Assembly (NCBI GenBank): GCA_900175165.2
Contig: FWWN02000626.1
Span: 1-64,000, forward strand
Origin: Rhizomucor pusillus
Taxonomy: Eukaryota; Mucoromycota; Mucoromycetes; Mucorales; Lichtheimiaceae
Length of the DNA stretch: 64,000 bases
Direction of reading: 5' to 3'
The translations under genes and the position numbers were made by a program. The notes beneath the pieces were generated by a model. That model saw only the letters and a program-made list of their open reading frames with translations. It was not told where the DNA came from and made no database searches. Below, one piece after another: positions 59,205 through 64,000 of this stretch; the first letter of the stretch is position 1, and each line of letters starts with the position of its first letter.

Positions 59205-59535
59205 AATGCAACTTTCAAAAACCATCTTCATATCCTTCCCAATAAATATGCATAGTGATAAAGCAGCTACAGCGCATGTCTTTTGTCTGAATAGATCTCA
59301 TATTCTTCCATAACTTATATGGCATCTAGATAGCACGTGTAACCCTATTTCCGGGTAGAAAACCTTTTGCTAAGGAACCGTGTCTTGAACCAAAGATCTT
59401 ACGTACGCATAAGGTTGACTATTTCAACATCATGCTATTTCATGAGCTGGTCCTTTTGAGGATAAGGAAAGCACTTTCTCTACTACCCTATGACGACAAG
59501 TGTACATAGCACGTATATTTAAGTATTTTCGATGT
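59205..59535. other. shared 3' region of convergent genes
   Basis: Contains AATAAA at about 59241 for PCNA. No gene seen. Confidence 0.5.
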
Positions 59536-60962
59536 TTACACAGCTCCGTGAGGAATAGGACATTTTGCAGGCTTCGAACGCTTCGGTCCTAACTCTAAAG
59601 TGCAATATCCGTTTGGATAGACGATTTTTGGATAAACGTGGAAATTAGGCGTATATAGTCCCATTTCGTTCTTCTCGAGAGGAGTGCGGACCTTGGAGGT
59701 GAATCTTGGAAGCAATGTGTTCCGCACAACAAATGCACGGACTGCGAGCACCCACTGCACCGTCTTCTTCAGCCAAGGAGAAGGATGCTGCAGCCCGAAA
59801 CCATCAATGTCGATATCCTCAAGTACACAAGGCAGCAACGCGTAAGCAGCTGGCTTGAATAGGGGACGAAGGATTGACGGGACACGAGTCAGGACATGCA
59901 GCAGGGTGGGTTCTCCAACTTTCCAGTTGTTGGGATGGTACGATACATGTGCTTTGCCATATTCCTACACGGGATATTCATGTGAGTGATGAGGATGCAA
60001 ACTGTATGTCATCCGCTACTCCTTTTGACCTCCTGGAACTTGAGTACACCTTCCACGGTATCAGGGATATCTTTGATTTTCATTTTAACTCCAATGTCGT
60101 ACCAGACACGATATATAGCCTTCGTTCCCTAGATTTGATTATCTGTACTTTCGATAGGTTACCAAGCTCACCTACATTAATTTCTCGCTCATCCAGTACT
60201 CGCCATTCGTACTTGTTAATCCACTTTATAGGCTCGGCAATAAACAGCATAAGGGTATATAAATAATCGCCATTCGAGATTTGGTATTGGCTGTGGATAT
60301 CATTCATACGATTGAGTGCGTCGTCTGCTCGTTTTCGCTGCTCTGAAATCTGCTCCTCAGTAAGATTTGGTTTTCTGCGCTTAGCCTGCTGTATGTGAGG
60401 GTATGCATCCACCACTTCGGCCTACATGGTTAGACAAATTTGTGTAAGCGATGGAAGGTACAAGCAATTGATTAAATGTGTAAAAAATCTGTTTACCAAA
60501 ATCAACTCGGTATCTTCCACTCGCTTGGCCGTGTCGTTGGAGAATTGGTTGGTGGCTGCAAGGATTTTACTAATGGAGGGCACAGAGTAGGTTTTAAACA
60601 ATGCCATTTCTAAAGATTGTCGAGCGATAGCTAAGAAAAGAGAATTCATGCGTCAGATGGTCTTCTTTCTTCACAAAGTGGCAAAGCCAATACTTACCAG
60701 GAAATTCCCGTCGCACAGTAATGTCGTAAATCTCCTCCGCTATGTACGCATCTTTTAGCACTACGCTGGGATCCGGATATTTGCGATGCAATTCTCGGAC
60801 GTATTTGAACCGTAGATATCGCACAAGGGCAAGATATAACGCAATCGCAGTTCCCGTTGTGGCTGCAACGGTCGATGAATTTTCTGACAGGAACTCCACG
60901 GCTTGCTGTAGCCGCGGCTGGCCGTGCAGCTCGTAGGCGCTGATAAAGGTTTCCAGTAGCAT
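59536..60962 (-). CDS. MpaB/rubber-oxygenase family (DUF2236) membrane protein
   Basis: Five exons (60962-60698, 60630-60497, 60421-60176, 60119-60030, 59964-59536) join to 1164 nt (387 residues). An N-terminal hydrophobic helix (AATTGTAIALYLALVRYL, about residues 32-49) would anchor it in the ER. The catalytic family core follows: RREFPAIARQSLEMALFKTY, DALNRMNDIHSQYQISNGDY with a candidate heme-ligand His, AEPIKWINKYEWR, WYDIGVKMKIKDIPDT and EEYGKAHVSYHPNNWKVGE. Penicillium MpaB is an ER oxygenase that cleaves a farnesyl chain in mycophenolic acid synthesis; many fungi carry relatives of unknown substrate. No biosynthetic cluster surrounds this gene. A start further upstream (61085) is possible in the same frame. 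Confidence 0.85.
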
Positions 60963-63194
60963 GTTTGTATCGGCGTGTGGGAAGCGGAAGTAGCTGTTCG
61001 GAAATTCAGGGAGAAAGTGAGGTAAAAGGGGGTAGGAAGAACGAAAATTTAAAGTCTCGGCAACGATCGTTGCACAAATCTGCAAGGCTTACATTCCCAC
61101 GATGTACAGTGTTGACCGGAAAAGCTTATGGGAAAGCCAAATGCATTGTCCATCTATACAATCCATATCTCTGGCTATTCACAAGTTCGAAGTAAGGTAT
61201 CCGGGACATGTAACATGAATAATTGTATTTAGAATAGATCTTGGATGTATTGGATAAAATTCGATGCATGCATGCAGCAGCAGCATGCCCTACTTGAACT
61301 TGCCGCATTGCATAATCACGGTTGAACCCATGAGAAAACGTTGTGACATTGAAATAACTCGAGAAAAATATTGCGTCACAGTACATAGACAGACCTTTCA
61401 AAGGTTTGGGAAGGCAAAATAACAGAAGAAACGACGATCAACTACTTGCCATGAGAAGAGCTTGGAATTCAAGTTAGCGGGGGCGACCACTTTATGCCTT
61501 TAATTTATCTGCAGAGAACGAAATTCTGAATGTTAAGTATATCTGCTATGGGCGATGCAGTTCGCATCACCATCGGTTTATATTCTGGTCTGTCGCTGGA
61601 AAGATACATATCGTTAACTAGATAGCAGAATATTCGATCATTCGCAATGTTTACTTCTTTATCCATTGACTACCTTGTCCTGTAGAAAATCCTCAATTAC
61701 TCCTATTCCATCTGGCCTTACGTCGTGATAAAGTCCATGTATCAGGAACGGATGACATGTCTCGTACACATCAGGCGGCGAAACATTTTGTACGGCTTAA
61801 GACTCTGAAATGCTCAATATTAAAAAGGAGTCCTTCACGTTATTCTTACACATATCGATTGTTCAAGTTTCTCTACTGCCAAGTGAATTGAACTAATAAT
61901 GCAAGAGATCACATGTATGCAGAAGCCTCTGGCGATGGATGTGCAAAGCGACAATCCTTGTTGACGAAGCATAAATATATTGTAAAAGAGGCTCAAGCAA
62001 GAGCCCGGACCATTCTTTTATTTTTACAACAAGAGCAGCAAGTATTTCTTAATATTGAGCTTCTATACAAATCATATATGAACACGAAGTACATATGGGC
62101 AGTTCACCACGAGCAATGGCATACTAAATTCTATGCGGGTTCCAAACGCGCGGTAACTGGGAAACAGGTTTCTTCTAATCAGTACATCAGTAATTTTCGA
62201 TATCTAAGCATGTGCTGCAAAAAGTCAGGGTAAGGACTCGGATCTAATGCAAGTCTTTGGTGTCCATGAGCTAAGCATAAATAATACATACTCATTTTAT
62301 GCGCAGCTAATGGAAAGCACGCGCACGCCGTTATTAACTGGAATTCATTTACCCGATTATTTTTAATGACTGTTGGGAAGTTTCGCAAACAACGCAGGTT
62401 GCAGCAAGTAGTAGAGGAGAAAAAAAGTAAATCAGAACTGTTGGTTGTCTTTGGATCACTTAGACTATCTAACAGCGATGGCTCAAGAGCATATAGACCA
62501 AGACAGCGACGGCTGTCGTTGAGGAAATATTGGAAGATTTACCTGTGTATCCTAATTGCTGGAATTTGCATGACAAAAAGGGCAAAAGGAAACACACAAG
62601 ATACTTTGATTCGCAGGGAACGCCGAGGAAAACTTCCGATTATAGTCATAACGTATCATACATTCCAGAGTGTACTACTTTTAGCTGACCATATTATTTA
62701 CATCCGCTTATAAGCCTATATTTACAGTAGTCTAGTTGCCCTATAATGAGATAATAATGGTGAAATCAAATAGAAATAGCAGCATTCCAGGCCATGAATT
62801 TATAGAGTGGCAATGTATGACCCTGAGGTTTTCCATTTTTCCTGGACTTTTGCGGAAAGATCGGTGTTCCACACGCCACGTTGCGTTGTACCTGTAACAC
62901 AAGCGGGTGCTACGTTTCACGTGTCTTCCAGGCAACCCGTCGCGGCTTGTCAAACGAGCCACCAACAGCGGGCGGGGACAGAGGAGGGAAGGATGCATCT
63001 TACCAATTTCAGATGCGCCATTGATGATATCACACAGCTAGTCCACAAAAAGAGAAATCTTCATTCATCCCCTTTCTTTCTCCCAGTCGTAACAAACTTT
63101 CTTTCCCCACCCTTAAACCATTCCTGTATTCCACACTTGACATCCTCCTCCCAAGGGAGTCCCACATTCACTTGTTCCTTTCTTTTCACAGACA
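60963..63194. other. interval without a supported gene
   Basis: About 2.2 kb. Plus-strand open stretches at 61913-62233 and 62366-62713 have a basic, helical look, and a third frame near 62513-62680 reads EEILEDLPVYPNCWNLHDKK. They resemble transposon-derived fragments in different frames, with no family I can name. The end is a pyrimidine-rich promoter for the zinc-ribbon gene. Confidence 0.4.
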
Positions 63195-63610
63195 ATGCCT
63201 GGTTCCTTCACAATAGGTATCTTTACATACGCTCTCTTTGTGCCTAACGGAAAATTGGACCTACTCTTGCTAACATTTTTACGCGCAAACAACGCATCCT
63301 ACTACTAGTTGGCGAACACGGTAAAAAGATACCATTAGAACAACAATTCCACCGCTGTCCTCGATGCACCCATCCCTCCTCCGTCCAGCTGACACGGTCC
63401 GAGAAGCAACTCATCATTTTCAATAAGCAAATCAGCAAGAGTAGCAATATGCGCGTGCGATACGAGTGCAAACTCTGCGGATGGAAGAACGAGACATTAC
63501 CCGACGACCCAAACGAACTTCCTCCGCAGCACGACGACTGGTACGACGATAATGGCGGCAACGACCGACCTCCTTTGAGTATGGGCGGAAGAGCTTCCGA
63601 AAAGCAGTAA
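63195..63610 (+). CDS. small zinc-ribbon protein (107 aa)
   Basis: Two exons (63195-63216 and 63309-63610) join to 324 nt (107 residues). After MPGSFTI a short lead runs into a treble of features: FHRCPRCTHPSSVQL carries the first Cys pair and RYECKLCGW the second, giving a C-x2-C...C-x2-C zinc ribbon over residues about 22-67. The tail is acidic and Asn/Asp/Gly-rich. The pattern matches the fungal zinc-ribbon family with a hydrophobic strand between knuckles (LIIFNKQISK). Molecular function is unknown. The tiny first exon and 92-nt intron are supported by frame and consensus ends. Confidence 0.75.
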
Positions 63611-64000
63611 CTGTCTTTCTCCTTGCCTCCTCCGCTCTCTCTCTGTTTTCTCCTTCGTAGTATCTACCATATATGCCCGACTGCCAAACCTCATCTATGC
63701 CGTAATAACTCGATCATCTATGCTTCTCTTCTTCTTACAATAATCCCTCTTGCATTCCTTCCGCGCGCGCAAACAACTCGTTTTAATAGATAAACTTAAT
63801 TGCCCGATTAGATTTGAAACTTTTATTTGCCTTTGCCCCTTTAAAGTTTGTATGCTGGTTCGGAATCAGCAACAGCTCAGGCAAAGCGTGTTTCTCACGC
63901 GATCACGCCGCCAGAGCAAGCGTTCCCTGCTGCTAATCTCGCCCGATAATCCACAAAAGCAAGAATGCACAGAATATTTATTTGGAGACAATAAGATGCG
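63611..64000. other. intergenic sequence to window end
   Basis: The 3' region of the zinc-ribbon gene and unassigned sequence. No gene seen. Confidence 0.5.

Noticed and set aside
1..64000. tRNA or rRNA genes
   Set aside because: No B-box GGTTCGANTCC in a plausible cloverleaf setting and no rRNA core sequence was found by eye; a tRNAscan/Infernal run would settle it.

Overview
This window is eukaryotic nuclear DNA from a filamentous fungus. Protein genes are split by many short GT-AG introns (mostly 50-90 nt), and nearly every multi-exon model below closes to an exact multiple of three when spliced. A CotH-family surface protein, IS630/Tc1-type transposase relics, degenerate LINE reverse transcriptase pieces and an OTU-protease relic point to Mucoromycota, most likely Mucorales. 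That placement is inference; no rRNA or marker locus is present.

Layout. 1-4.1 kb: a 9-bp minisatellite, a broken Tc1-like element and decayed sequence. 4.1-9.4 kb: END3 (+) and a BCAS3-like WD40 protein (-), convergent. 9.4-15.4 kb: a transposon graveyard with scrambled LINE fragments, a pair of inverted ~60-bp repeats, and an apparently intact gene for a tiny secreted 8-cysteine protein between the repeats. 15.4-20.6 kb: DNAJC9-like J protein, membrane-anchored GDSL esterase, a 121-aa possibly mitochondrial protein and a single-pass membrane protein. 20.6-24.8 kb: relics including an OTU protease pseudogene. 24.8-28.8 kb: GLTSCR1-domain chromatin subunit and CotH protein, convergent. 28.8-35.3 kb: mostly decayed, with a LINE piece and a second Tc1-like copy. 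35.3-50.2 kb: a dense block with OAC1-type carrier, Zn2Cys6 regulator, PNS1/CTL transporter, an SR-rich protein with a degenerate RNase H-like fold, peroxisomal acyl-CoA thioesterase, mitochondrial D-lactate dehydrogenase and a BTB + CAP-Gly protein. 50.2-64 kb: small hypothetical protein, DUF202 membrane protein, a very short tropomyosin, TVP18, PCNA with two MCB boxes, an MpaB-like oxygenase and a zinc-ribbon protein.

Functional links are those of ordinary housekeeping: END3 and tropomyosin serve the actin/endocytosis system; OAC1, D-lactate dehydrogenase and the PTS1-bearing thioesterase serve organellar carbon metabolism; PCNA and the DNAJC9-like protein serve replication and histone handling. 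No metabolic cluster is evident. The items most worth a second look are the SR-rich protein whose RNase H-like domain has apparently lost three of four catalytic acids, the 123-residue tropomyosin, a 9-nt microexon in the CTL transporter, a 36-nt intron, and the 8-cysteine secreted protein lying between inverted repeats.
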